Of a stretch of DNA of 64,000 bases, positions 28,477 through 38,740 are shown piece by piece. Numbering within the stretch: the stretch's first letter is position 1; the number at the start of each line of letters is the position of its first letter. Made by a program: the position numbers and the translations under genes. The notes beneath the pieces are model-generated. The model was given only the letters and a program-made list of their open reading frames with translations. It was not told the DNA's origin and made no database searches. Origin of the DNA: CAWGMT01 sp963823675 (GTDB taxonomy: Bacteria > Planctomycetota > Planctomycetia > Isosphaerales > Isosphaeraceae); assembly GCA_963823675.1 (NCBI GenBank), contig CAWGMT010000015.1, forward strand, positions 310,001 to 374,000, written 5' to 3'.

Positions 28477-31209
28477 ATGCGACGGGCAATTCCGACGATG
28501 TCCCTGGCGGGTGGGCTCGCTTTGACAACCTGGTTCCTGGGCTGCGGCGACCGGCTCGCTGCTCCCGGCGCAGGGCGCAGGGCACGTCCCGGACAACAAG
28601 GCTTCCGTCATCTAGCAGGTCTTCCGACGCGCAGGCGCAGGAACAGTTGCAAGACGAGAAGGGCGCCAGCAAGCCGGCGCCGCAAGAAGACACGCCTGCC
28701 ATCGATCGTCACAACCCGGCGCCCGACCGATCCAAGCTTGCCGACAGCTTCAAGTATTACGGGCCCAACGGCCTCTGGTACACATGGACCAAGGATCAAA
28801 AGCTAGGCCGCGACACCTGGTTCTTCTACACCGGCGGCACGCAAAAGTTTTACCGCATCCTGTCGCAGTTCGGCGGAGAACTCGGCATATCGCTTGACTT
28901 CACCCGGCTCCTGGCCTCCAGCCCGGAATACCGCTTTCGCGAGATCGGACTGATCAACGAGCCCAATTTCGAGGGGAAAGTCGAGGACGAGTACGGGTTT
29001 ACCGTCAACAAGTGGAAAGGAGACCCTTATCCGGCCGAGTACCCGGACTCGCGCAACCCTGACATCGCCCGCTGGTACGGCGAGCCGACCGGGATCATCG
29101 GCATGCGCAAATTCCCCAACCCCGCATTCACGGCGGCGATGGCCGAGGACTGGAAGAAAGACAAGAAGGCCAGCCTGCGCCGCTATTTCGCCAACCCCGG
29201 CAAGGCCGAGCCGCCGTACTTCGTGGGCATCACCTGCGTGCTCTGCCACGTTGCGTTTGATCCGCTCAACCCGCCGCTCGATCCCGTCAAACCGCGCTGG
29301 GAAAACCTCGCCGCCAACATCGGCAACCAGTATCTCCGCGAAGGCGACCTGTTCTTCGGCGCGGGCCGGATCGTCGGCGGCGACGCCAATCCCGGCCTGA
29401 GTTATCCCGACAATCCCTATGACACCAAGGGGCTCGATGCGTCCAGCTTCCTGTATCAGTACGGCCATACCCAGGAGCCCGGCACGTCGGAAACCTCGCG
29501 GTTCTCGTATGATTTCATCAACAACCCCAACACGATCAACCAGATCATCAACATCGGCAACCGGGCCGCCTTCTGCGAGACGTCCGCGACCGGCACCAAG
29601 CTGATCACCAACCACATCCTCAAAGACGGGTCCGACTCGATCGGGATCCACGCGGCGGTGCTTCGCGTGTATATCAACATCGGCTCGGAGGGCGATTACT
29701 GGGCCGACCACCTCTGGAACCCGGCCACCGGCACGTCGCAGCGCCCGTTCTCGATCGAGGAAGTGCGGCTGGCGGCGGGCCTGGTCGAGCCCAGGGACGA
29801 CGCGGCCCGCGCCGGAAAGCCAGCTTGCTGGCGCGCTATCCCGAGCTGGGGCAGGCGTGGCGGGAAACCGAACGGAGGGCTCCGTTCGTCGTGAGCTACC
29901 TGGCATCGTACACGCCGTACCAGCTTGCCTCGATCAAGGACTCGGACGGCAGCCCCAAATACATTACCAAGGACGCCAGCCAGCTTGCGCGGCAAGCTGC
30001 TCTACGCCCAGAATTGTGCGCAGTGCCATTCGAACAAGCAGCCCTTCTATCCCTTGACTTCCGAATCGGACCGGGCGCGATACTTCGCCGGGCTCGTGCC
30101 GTCCGATCAATTCCTGCCCGCCAACACCTTCTCGGACGACGTGCGCTATCCGTTCGACTATCCCGAGTTCGGCATCAACGCCGCGCGGGGACTGGCGACC
30201 AATGCCATCGACGGCGACATCTGGGCGGATTTTTCCTCGAAAGACTACAAGGCGCTGCCGCCGCTCGGGTACATGACCTTCGAGAATCCCTTGAACACAC
30301 TCGACCCGCAGATCGGAACGACTCCGATCGTGACCGAATTCATCGCGCCGGGGGGCGGCCGCGGCTACTATCGAACCGCGGCCCTCAACAGCATGTGGGC
30401 GACCGCGACCTACCTGCACAACAACGCGGTCGGCCGCGCTCCCGTCGAACCAGGATGGCAAGATCGACCCGAAGGCGATCACCGTGGAGGGCCGGCTGGC
30501 GCTGTTCGAGGACGCGATCAACCAGCTTCTCAACCCCGGAGAGCGCAAGCCGATGATCAAGGTGACCTCGGCCGATAGCAGCCTGATCGCCGGCCTGCCC
30601 GGAGTCGAGGGCGCGATCGCGGCCATGGTCGCCGCCGCGGCGCGGCAGGCGGTCGAGGAGACCATCCACGACGTGTTCGCCGAGTTGCTCGCCAAGGCCC
30701 AGCCTCCGGCCGAAGTCAAAGCCGAAGCCACCGCCGCGGTCCAGGACCTTCGATCGCGCTTCAAGCCTGAGCTCGATAAGCTGCATAGCCTCGAAGAGAT
30801 CGCGAAGGCGAAGCTCGAGCTGGTCGCCGGGATCAAAGGGCAGATCGAGACGATGATTGCCGACAAGCTCAAGGGCAAGCCCAAGGTCGCCGGTCTACTC
30901 ACCCAGCTCCACGCCAAGCTCGACGCGGCGCTTCAGGCTCGCCTGGACAACCTGGCCAATCTGGTGGCATCGAAATTCGCGATTCCCAAGGGAACGCCGG
31001 TCAATCTGTTCATGAACTTGAATATTGCCAGGGTGCCCTATGCACTGAAAATGTACATCAAGTACCAGCACGACCCCGCGACTCTGGCGGCGGAGCTGCT
31101 CAAGCTGAGCGATTGCCCGGACCTGGTTGAAAACCGGGGCCACACTTTCGGCTCGCAGCTTTCGCCCGACGACAAGCGGGCGCTCTGCGAGTATCTGAAA
31201 ACGCTCTGA
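28477..31209 (+). CDS. Di-haem c-type cytochrome lipoprotein (RoxA/peroxidase-like), frameshifted
   Basis: The ATG at 28477 follows AAGGGGAGAG and opens a lipoprotein signal with lipobox (ALTTWFLGCGD). The mature protein continues after a frame break at about 28560-28620. Haem site 1 is CVLCH (about 29240); haem site 2 is CAQCH (about 30015), followed by SNKQPFYPL. The C-terminus VENRGHTFG then LSPDDKRALCEYLKTL matches the end of di-haem peroxidase/RoxA-like proteins. Between about 30540 and 31060 is an unusual Ala/Lys-rich helical insertion of about 170 residues. Further frame breaks occur at about 29800, 29985 and 30450. The stop overlaps the possible start of the GMC oxidoreductase gene (TGATG), so the two are probably cotranscribed and the cytochrome may accept electrons from that flavoenzyme. 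Outer-membrane or periplasmic location is inferred. With four breaks, it is either badly called sequence or decaying. Confidence 0.7.
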
Positions 31210-31229
31210 TGGCGATCAGGAGCCTATCC

Positions 31230-33219
31230 ATGCCCGTCAACGCGGACCAAACTTTCGACTACATCGTGGTCGGTGCGGGCGCGGGGGGCGGCCCCGTCGC
31301 CGCCAATCTGGCCAGCGCGGGCTTCTCGGTCCTCTTGATTGAGGCGGGCTCGGCCTATAACAGCCTGAATATCGACGTGCCCGGCTTCCACGGCCAATCG
31401 ACCGAAGATGTCCAGATGCGCTGGGATTTCTGGGTGCGGCACTACGCCGACTTGGCAGAGCAGAAGAGAGATTCCAAGTACTACGCGACTTACACGTATC
31501 CGGGGACGACGACCCCGGAAGCCGTCGAACGGCGTGCTTTACCCTCGGGCGAGCACGATCGGCGGTTGCACGGCGCATAACGCCATGATCACCGTCTACC
31601 CTCACAACAGCGACTGGGAGCAGATCCGCCAGGTCACGGGAGACGACTCGTGGGCGCCCGAATCCATGAGGCGCTACTTCGAGCGATTGGAGCGGTGCAC
31701 TTACCTCAAACCGGGTCTTGCCGAGCCCGCGGAAACTCGTCATGGCTACTCGGGCTGGCTGGCGACGAGCAAGACCAACCCGAGCCTGGCCCTTTTTGAC
31801 CCGCAGCTTCTGGAAGTCATCGCGACCGCGGCCGCCCAGACATTCCTCGATCTGCTCCTCAAGGAACCAGGCGGCGTGCTCGAGGCCGTCAAGATGTTCT
31901 TCAAGGATCACCCCGGCTTCAAGAGCATCCTGGCGGCCGTGCTCGACCCCAAGGCCGCATTCGTCCAGACCATTGTCGAGGCGCTCGACCCCAACGACTA
32001 CCGGACGACCCTGGAGCGCCGCGAGGGGGTTTACTTCGTGCCGCTGGCGATCGACGCGGGGGTGCGCAACGGCACGCGGGAGCGAATCCTCCAGGTTCAG
32101 GAGAAGTTTCCCGAAAACCTGCGGATCTGGACCGACACACTCGTCACGCGGATTGTGTGGGATGGAAACCGGGCCATGGGCGTCGAGTACCTCGAGGGTC
32201 AACAAATCTACCGCGCCGCGGTCGGGCCGGATCGCGGCGGGCGTCGACCGGGACCGCTCGCCCAGATCCGCGCTGCGCGCGAGGTGATCCTTGCCGGCGG
32301 CGCGTTCAATACACCCCAGCTTCTCATGCTCTCGGGGATCGGCCCCAGGGCCGATCTCGAGGCTCTGGGGATCAACGTCTTGCTCGACCGGCCGGCCGTC
32401 GGCGCCTACCTTCAGGATCGCTACGAGGTCGCCGTGGTATCGGAAATGACGCACGACTTCTCCATCCTGGAGGGCTGCCGCTTCCGGCTGCCCGCCGAGG
32501 GCGAGGAAGACGATCCCGCGCTCAAAGAGTGGAAGCAAGACCACGGCGGGCTGTATGCGACCAACGGGTCCGTCGTGGCGATAATCAGGCGGTCGGCACG
32601 GCAGAAGCTCGACCCCGACCTGTTCATATTCGGCCTGCCGGCCGCGTTCAAAGGGTATTACCCCCAGTACGCCGATGCGCTCGAAAATGCGCATAACGAG
32701 TTCACCTGGGCGATCCTCAAGGCTCATACCCGAAACCAGGGCGGGGTTGTCAAGCTCGGCTCGGCTGACCCGCTCGACCGGCCCAAAATCGATTTTCACT
32801 ACTTTGACGAAGGGACCGATCACGAAAACGACGACCTCCGCGCGGTTGTCGAGGGGGTGAAATTCGTCCGCGAGTTCACCCGCAAGCTGGGAGTCGCGCG
32901 CAGGCTCCTGGTCCGCAAGGACGTGCAGCCGGTTCCGGACATCGAGAACGACAACCAGGTCGCCCAGTGGGTGCGCAACGAGGCCTGGGGCCACCACGCC
33001 TGCGGCACCTGCCGCATTGGACCGAAGGGCGACACCGAACGCGCCGTGCTCGACTCCGATTTCAAGGTCCAGGGAACCGAGCGGCTGCGCGTGGTCAACG
33101 CCTCGGTGTTTCCCAGCATTCCCGGCTTCTTCATCGTGACTTCGATCTACATGATCGCGGAAAAAGCCAGCGAGGTGATCTTGCACGACGCGGGCCGTCC
33201 TTTGCCGCCTATATCATGA
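31230..33219 (+). CDS. GMC-family FAD oxidoreductase, one frameshift
   Basis: The N-terminus has the FAD-binding pattern YIVVGAGAGGGPVAANLASAG followed by an acidic end (LLIEAGS). The protein is about 660 residues. After a break at about 31535 it continues with GCTAHNAMITVYP, the second GMC signature region (AAREVILAGGAFNTPQLLMLSGIGP), and the C-terminal WGHHACGTCRIG and VVNASVFPSIPGFFIVTSIYM segments; the His in GHHACGTC is the expected active-site position. A start at 31209 (overlapping the cytochrome stop) is possible, but AGGAG precedes 31230 at good spacing. GMC enzymes oxidise alcohols, sugars or choline; the substrate is unknown. The partner cytochrome gene upstream suggests a dye-linked dehydrogenase rather than an oxidase. 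One extra base is implied. Confidence 0.8.
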
Positions 33220-33297
33220 CGCTTGAGTCAACGCGTGCGTCCCGTTTCCGCCGCCGGTATACTCGCCAAGGTAGAGCGCAGCGCGGCCGATCCGCAT

Positions 33298-33461
33298 TCG
33301 CCAAGCTCGTTAACCCTGAGCCAACGGCGACGGCGTTCGCCGCTCCTGTGTGATCGGTCGTCGTCGAGCCGCTTTCGCCAAGCTCGTTTAACTCGGAGCC
33401 AATGGCGACGGCGTTCGCTGCGGCTGTCTGCTGGATCGCCGTCGCCGTTGGCTCCGGGTTA
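33298..33461. repeat. Interspersed palindromic repeat, family 1 (compound copies B and C)
   Basis: Two direct left arms (33311-33335 and 33389-33413), each preceded by TCGCCAAGCTCGTT, share the core GAGCCAAYGGCGACGGCG. One right arm, inverted, lies at about 33437-33461 (CGCCGTCGCCGTTGGCTCC). The unit matches the element at 1798-1870. It fills the gap between the GMC gene and the glycoside hydrolase gene. Confidence 0.75.
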
Positions 33462-33521
33462 ACGACTCGAACAGGCCGAGTCATCCGGGAATGAAGCAAG
33501 CTCGCGAGAAGGAGAAACATT

Positions 33522-36500
33522 ATGACTGCGACCGCTCGGGTGATCCGAGCCGGCACGCTCCTGGCGTGTTTCACAACCGTGCCGGCCGGGGTTTCTCCAG
33601 CCCAATCAGCCCCGAGCTACAGCCGGTGGTTGCAGGAAGTGAAGTACAATAAGAGCTGGATCGCCATCGACTGGACCGCGCTCCAGGGCCCCCTCGTCGA
33701 AGGCGACAAGATCCACCTCCCGGTGGAGTATTTCCTCGACCCGACCGAGCACTTTCGCACGACGAGCTTGAAGCTGGAAGCGCTCGGCCCCCGCGTGCCC
33801 AAGCCGGGCGCACGCGATCCGATCTCGTTTGATAACACCCAGCATCTCTGGTATGGCGACCAATCGATCAAGATCGCACCCGGGCGAGGCCGGCATGTGT
33901 TTCCGCTGACCATTCCCAAGGCCTCGCCGCAGAACGATCTCCTGCTGCTGGCACTATTCTCCGACAGCCAGGGGAAGCGCTGGCCGTGGGACGTCCGCGC
34001 CGGCGCGTGGTACGCACGCAAGGGAGGGTTCTTCGAGCTCGAAACCGAAAAGCCGGGCAACCTCTTCACGGATGACGAGCCGGTACGGGTCATCGTGCGG
34101 CTCAAAAACGTGACAGACCCCGGAGCACGCAAGATGCTGACGTACAAGGTTCATGACTTCACCAGGGCCCTGGTTGCGGAAGGGTCGGTGCCGTTCTCGA
34201 TCGAGCGCGATGGGCAGAAGGTCGGGGTGGACTTGAAGCTTGCCAGGAGGGGCACGTTCGTCTTCGACGCCGAGGTCGCGGGATGGGAGCGGCGCGAGAC
34301 CACGTTCTGCCGCATTCCCGACCTGGCCAGGCTCACCGGGGGCAAGCCAACCCGGCTGGGGTTCACGGCCCACGCCGCGCCGCAGGCCGGTTGGCGCACC
34401 GCACAGATGTTCGACGTCGCCCACAGGCTCGGGCTGACCGCCTGCCGGTTGTTCACGGAGTGGAAATCGATCGAGCCCGGTCCGGGACACTATGCGCTCG
34501 AACATTGGGACCGCTTCTTCGACGCGGCCCGCGCCAGCGGAACCGAAACGGTGATCACCATCTACGACCCGCCGGCCTGGGCCTTGAGCCGGGGACGATA
34601 CGTCGGCTACCAGATGTTCGAGTGCAACCTCGATGCCTTTCAGGAGATGGTGGCGACGGTATCGAAGCGCTACCGCGGCAAGTTCTGGGGCTGGGAGTGG
34701 CTCAACGAGATCACCCCGGGCGGCACGCGCAACTTTGTCGCCGACTACGCGCGGCTCTGCCGCGCCGGCGTCACGGCGGCGCGCGGGTCAACCCGAGCCT
34801 GCACTCGGTGCTGGCGGGCGGCCTCTGGCCGCGCGGGTTCCGGCTGGACGTGCTCAATGCGGGCACGGGCGCGAGCGTGGACGTCCTGCCGATCCACTAC
34901 GGCAACGGCCACGCGATCCAGGAAGCGCGCGAGGACCTGGAATCCTACGGGCGTCCCCAGGCGACCGTCTGGGAAAACGAGTCGTGCGCGTTCGTGATCA
35001 AGTGGGACCGTCCCCGATCGGAGCTGGTGTCCGAGACGGCCAAGTGCCGGTGGGTCCTCATGCAGTGGACCGACGAGCTGGCCGCCGGTTGCGACAAGCT
35101 GATCTACTTCGGCGGCGAAGGCTCGGCGATCGGCTACGGCGACTATCTGCTCAGCGACTTCACGCCCATGCCGGTCGCCGCCACGCTTGCCGTCTTCGCC
35201 GCCAAGACGTTCGGTGTCAAGCCCGTCGGCGTCTTCTCGACCCCCGACCGCGGCGGCCTGTTCCACCTCTTCGAGCGCGACGGCAAAGCGATCCTGGTTG
35301 CATCGATCCGCTCGGACGGAGCTGAGGCGGTGTCCCTCGCAGGCGGAACAGCCCCGGCTCGCATGACCGACTATCAGGGAAACGAGACAGAATTGCCGGC
35401 GGCGAACGGCTTGATCCGTTTACCGCACGCCCCCCTGCCCTATTTCGTGGAAGGGGCCGATCTGGATGTGCTCAAGTCCTACCTCGTGCCGTCCTTCGCC
35501 ATCCCATCGGCCGGGAGAGGAAGCTCCGGGACTTCCACTGCTGGCGGGGACGGCCTGCCGCGGATCAACTTGCTTTCGGGAAAACCCGGGGTCGTTCCGG
35601 TCCGCCTCCAGAACCTGTACCAGAGCCGGCTCGATGGCAGAATGCACGTCGACCTTCCCGCCGGTTGGATCCCCGCGCTGGATGTGAGCTTCTCGCTCGA
35701 GCCCGGCGAGCGCAAGACGGTGGCGATCGCGCTGGCCGTTCCCCCGGCGACGCGCATGGAGAGCTCGTCGAATCGGCTGATCGTGACGTTTGATCGCCAG
35801 CAGTTGCCGGCCGTGACCAAGCCCTTCGCCATCTCGGTGATCGCGCCGGAAAGCGTCGGCAACCTGCTCAAGAACGGCGACTTCGAACAGATCGCCGCGG
35901 ACGGGAAACTGCCCGCGCATTGGGGCGGGAGCCAGAGCGCCCGCCTCGTCTCGAGCGACGGTCGGGGGCTCGGCCTGGGCCGGCGCGTGGTCCGGTTCGA
36001 CGCCTCCAGCCAGTGGGCGCATATCGGCCAGGGCGTCAAGCTGCGCGGCGGCACCACTTACTTGTACACCGCGTGGGTCTGGAACCAGGGAATGGAAGGC
36101 GGCTCGAACATCAACCAGACGCTGAAGAATGGCAGATCCCACGCACTCTACAACAACCAGGTGATCAACATCGGCGACAGCACGCCGTACTGGCAGGTCT
36201 TCACGTGCCGCTACCAGGGGCCGGCCGACCTGGCCGAGGCCGGTTTCGCCCCGGTGGCGCACGGGCCAGGCACGGCGCTCTACGACAACCTGCGCGTCAG
36301 TGTCTTCGAGGGCACCGATTTCGCCAGCGAGGCGCTCCAGGTTAAGCGACCCCCAAAGATCGACGGCAAGCTCGACGACTGGGACGGCAAGAGCCCCATT
36401 CCCCTGATCGGGCGCAACCAGTTGCATCCGCTCAGGAGCGATTATGTCTGGACGCCGAAAAACCTGAACGGCGTGGTCTATCTGAGGTGGGACGCGCGAA

Positions 36501-36982
36501 ACCTCTACCTCGCGCTCGACGTGCTCGATGACGTCCATCACCCCGTCGGCGACGGCGAGACGGTCGTCGAGGGCGACAGCCTGATCCTGGCCATCGACCC
36601 GACGGGCCGGTCGGCCGATGGAGCCAAGGCCGCGCTGGCGTATTACGTCTCGTCGCAGCAGCCCGCCGGGGGCAGTGGAAGTTATACGCTTTGGCGGCCG
36701 CGAGCGCACGCCGCGGGACGCCCTGCCGGCCACCTGGCGCGTGATTCCTCGGTCCACGAGATCGCGATCAAGGCCGGCGGAGGACGCTGCGTTTATGAGC
36801 TGCGCATCCCATGGAGCGAGCTGGGAAGTTCGCCAGCCGTGGGCGCCAAGCTCGGCTTCGCCATCCAACTGAACGATAACGACGGCAGTGGCCCGGCCGC
36901 CCAGATGAACTGGGGCGGAGGCCTGTCGCCAGCCTGGCGGCCGGCGAGCTTTGGGGACGTCGTCTTGAAGGATGAAGGATGA
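33522..36982 (+). CDS. Secreted glycoside hydrolase (GH-A clan type) with C-terminal carbohydrate-binding domains, one frameshift
   Basis: Encodes about 1,150 residues. The ATG follows AAGGAGAAACATT and opens a signal peptide ending near SPAQSAP. After a beta-sandwich N-terminal region, a TIM barrel begins near RLGFTAHA. Candidate catalytic acids are Glu in WEWLNEITPGG (about 34700) and Glu in TVWENESCAF (about 34980), the spacing expected for clan GH-A retaining enzymes such as GH39 or beta-galactosidase-like families. A single base seems to be missing at about 34780 (between VTAAR and VNPSLHS). Downstream are a CBM4/9-like domain (from NLLKNGDFEQI, about 35870) and a CBM9-like domain (PPKIDGKLDDWDG, about 36350). 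The substrate is a plant, algal or capsular polysaccharide by inference only. It ends 28 bases before the DUF2887 gene. Confidence 0.8.
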
Positions 36983-37010
36983 AGGATGAAGGCTTAAGGG
37001 TTAAGCGAGT

Positions 37011-37640
37011 ATGAAGCGCGATCCGCTGTTCTTCCGGTTGTTCAAGGAGCTGCCGGGCTGTTTCTTCCAACTCGTCGGCCGATCCCGGCGCGACGCGCAA
37101 CGGTATGCCCGGGAAGCGATCGAATATAAGGCCACATCCGTTCGGCTCGACGGCGTCTTCCGGCCGCTCCAGCCTGGAGACGATCCGGCCTACCTCTGGG
37201 AGGCGCAGTTCTACGCTTCGCAAAAGGTCTACGCGAACTTGCTGTCAAAGATCGGGCGCTTCCTCGAGCACGGCAATGCCCAGCAAGATTGGGTCGCCGT
37301 GGTGATATTTATTGAAACGGTCATTGTTCACCAGTTCCCGACCTGGTCCCGAGAGGAGATTGAAAAGATGCTACGGGTAACCGACGTCAGCCAAACCCGA
37401 GTCTTTCAGGAAGCCCTCCAAGAGGGCTTGGAGAAAGGACGAGCAGAAGGAATCGAGAAGGGAATCGAGAAGGGAATCGAGAAGGGAATCGAGAAGGGAA
37501 TCGAGAAGGGAATCGAGAAGGGAATCGAGTCCGTGGCACTGCGACTTCTCAAGATGGGCCGACCCGTCGCGGAAATCGTGCAGGCAACGGACTTGACCCC
37601 GGCTCAAATCCGCAAGCTGAGTAAGAGGTCCCACAGGTAG
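37011..37640 (+). CDS. DUF2887 / Rpn-type putative nuclease with a GIEK repeat tail
   Basis: A 209-residue protein starting RDPLFFRLFKELPGCFFQL, the N-terminal pattern of DUF2887, a PD-(D/E)XK-like family related to transposase-derived Rpn proteins. Expected fold residues include the Asp in RLDGVFRP and the Glu with Gln in LWEAQFYAS. Residues about 147-174 are six copies of GIEK plus GIES, encoded by a 12-bp tandem repeat. The final part (LLKMGRPVAEIVQATDLTPAQI) looks like the helix-turn-helix end seen in Rpn relatives. The ribosome site is weak. The same repeat type is often seen at this point in Rpn/DUF4351-like proteins, so length variation here is plausible. Confidence 0.8.
   Translation: MKRDPLFFRLFKELPGCFFQLVGRSRRDAQRYAREAIEYKATSVRLDGVFRPLQPGDDPAYLWEAQFYASQKVYANLLSKIGRFLEHGNAQQDWVAVVIFIETVIVHQFPTWSREEIEKMLRVTDVSQTRVFQEALQEGLEKGRAEGIEKGIEKGIEKGIEKGIEKGIEKGIESVALRLLKMGRPVAEIVQATDLTPAQIRKLSKRSHR
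37449..37532 (+). repeat. 12-bp tandem repeat, six exact units plus one variant
   Basis: GGAATCGAGAAG is repeated six times from 37449 to 37520, followed by GGAATCGAGTCC. It codes GIEK units in phase, so copy-number changes would keep frame. Confidence 0.95.
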
Positions 37641-37649
37641 CCGCTGACT

Positions 37650-37736
37650 TCACGCGACGAAAAGGTCAACGTCCGCTTCGAACCGGGTGACGAGTTCCTC
37701 CACTCGCCGCCGGAATTGTTCACGCTGCTGGGACAT
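37650..37736 (-). pseudogene. Truncated start of a small coiled protein
   Basis: From an ATG at 37736, preceded by GGAAGGGGATTGCG, 28 residues read MSQQREQFRRRVEELVTRFE then ADVDLFVA and stop. The strong ribosome site and the residue pattern suggest the beginning of a longer helical planctomycete protein cut off by the neighbouring DUF2887 gene end. It may instead be a chance small frame. Confidence 0.35.
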
Positions 37737-37945
37737 CGCAATCCCCTTCCGGTCGTGCTCACCCAGCCTGACAACCTCGCCAAGTGGAAGGTCGCTCGTC
37801 GATGTCGACCGTCGTAGGCGGACTGACCCATGATCGAGAGTCTTATTGCCATCAGACTTCCGGCTGCCCGATAATTACAACTAGCCCGGCTCAAGTTGAG
37901 CCGGAGGCCAGGCTCCGGCAGCCCGTCGTTCGGAGGCACCGACCC

Positions 37946-38719
37946 ATGCGATCCGCGCAGTTGTCGCTCTCGGAGTTTCTCGGCGTCGTGGCGCTCTGCG
38001 CGGCCGGCTTGATGTGCCTGATGTTCGCATCCAGCCCCTGGGTCAGTGCGCTCTTCTCCGCCGTCCTGGGACTTCTCACCCTGGCGCTCCTTGGGGTCAC
38101 TTACCGGCGGGGCGAGCGCCGCGCCTTCTGGGCGGGGTTCGCCCTCTTCGGATGGACTTATTTGACCCTGAGCTCCGGCCCCTGGTTCATCGTCAACCTC
38201 CGGCCCGATCTCGTGACCTCGAAGCTGATCTCGATGGCTTACCCGTGGCTGATCCCGGAAGCCCGCCAGCCCTCGAGCCCAGCCTCTCAACGGCAGCAAT
38301 TCGTCCTCCCGTCGGCCACGCTCCAGGATGGGTTGACCGCCGACAAACTTGTTGGCTCGCGTGTCAACGTGCTGGTCAAGGGAGAGCGCGACCCGTCCCC
38401 GGTGCTTGTCGTGACGGACGTCCAGGCCGTCGCCGACCCGGAGATCGTTGACACGCTGCCGGGCACGCGGCTGGACATTCGGCGCGATCAGAACGCGATT
38501 CTGGCACAGGCCAAGGCCGGCCAGAAGAAGTTTTTCCTGCGTTAACACACGCCGGTTCCTTTCGAACCGCTATGGTCGAGCCCGCCGGTCAACCTCCCGG
38601 CGTTCGAGAACGTGGGCCATTCCCTGTTCGCACTCCTCTTTGCGTGGGTCGGCAGCGCGGCGGGCCGGTATTTCTTCGCGACGAGGGGCCACGAGGACAC
38701 CGGTGGTACACCAGCATAG
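37946..38719 (+). CDS. Planctomycete small membrane protein with in-frame TAA at 38543-38545
   Basis: The ATG at 37946 follows CGGAGGCACC. Residues about 8-95 contain three membrane segments and the recurrent family pattern RRGERRAFWAGFALFGWTYL then GPWFIVNLRPDLVTS. The middle (about 130-199; VGSRVNVLVKGE, DTLPGTRLDIRRDQNAIL) resembles the SAF/CpaB-like part of pilus-assembly proteins. TAA follows at 38543. Beyond it the same frame continues for 57 codons with FENVGHSLFALLFAWVGSAA and a basic end, which is how proteins of this family usually finish, to TAG at 38717-38719. The likely history is a family member with a foreign or converted middle segment and a premature stop. The product to 38545 is 199 residues. 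Function unknown. Confidence 0.65.
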
Positions 38720-38740
38720 GCCGCTCGGGAGATGATCGTC

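Noticed and set aside
27526..28806. A 426-codon plus-strand open frame
   Set aside because: Only its last part (from ATG 28477) has a ribosome site and a lipoprotein signal; the upstream part is repeat-derived and shows no family pattern.
35420..36868. A 482-codon minus-strand open frame opposite the glycoside hydrolase
   Set aside because: Opposes strong CBM and hydrolase coding text; typical GC-rich antisense frame.
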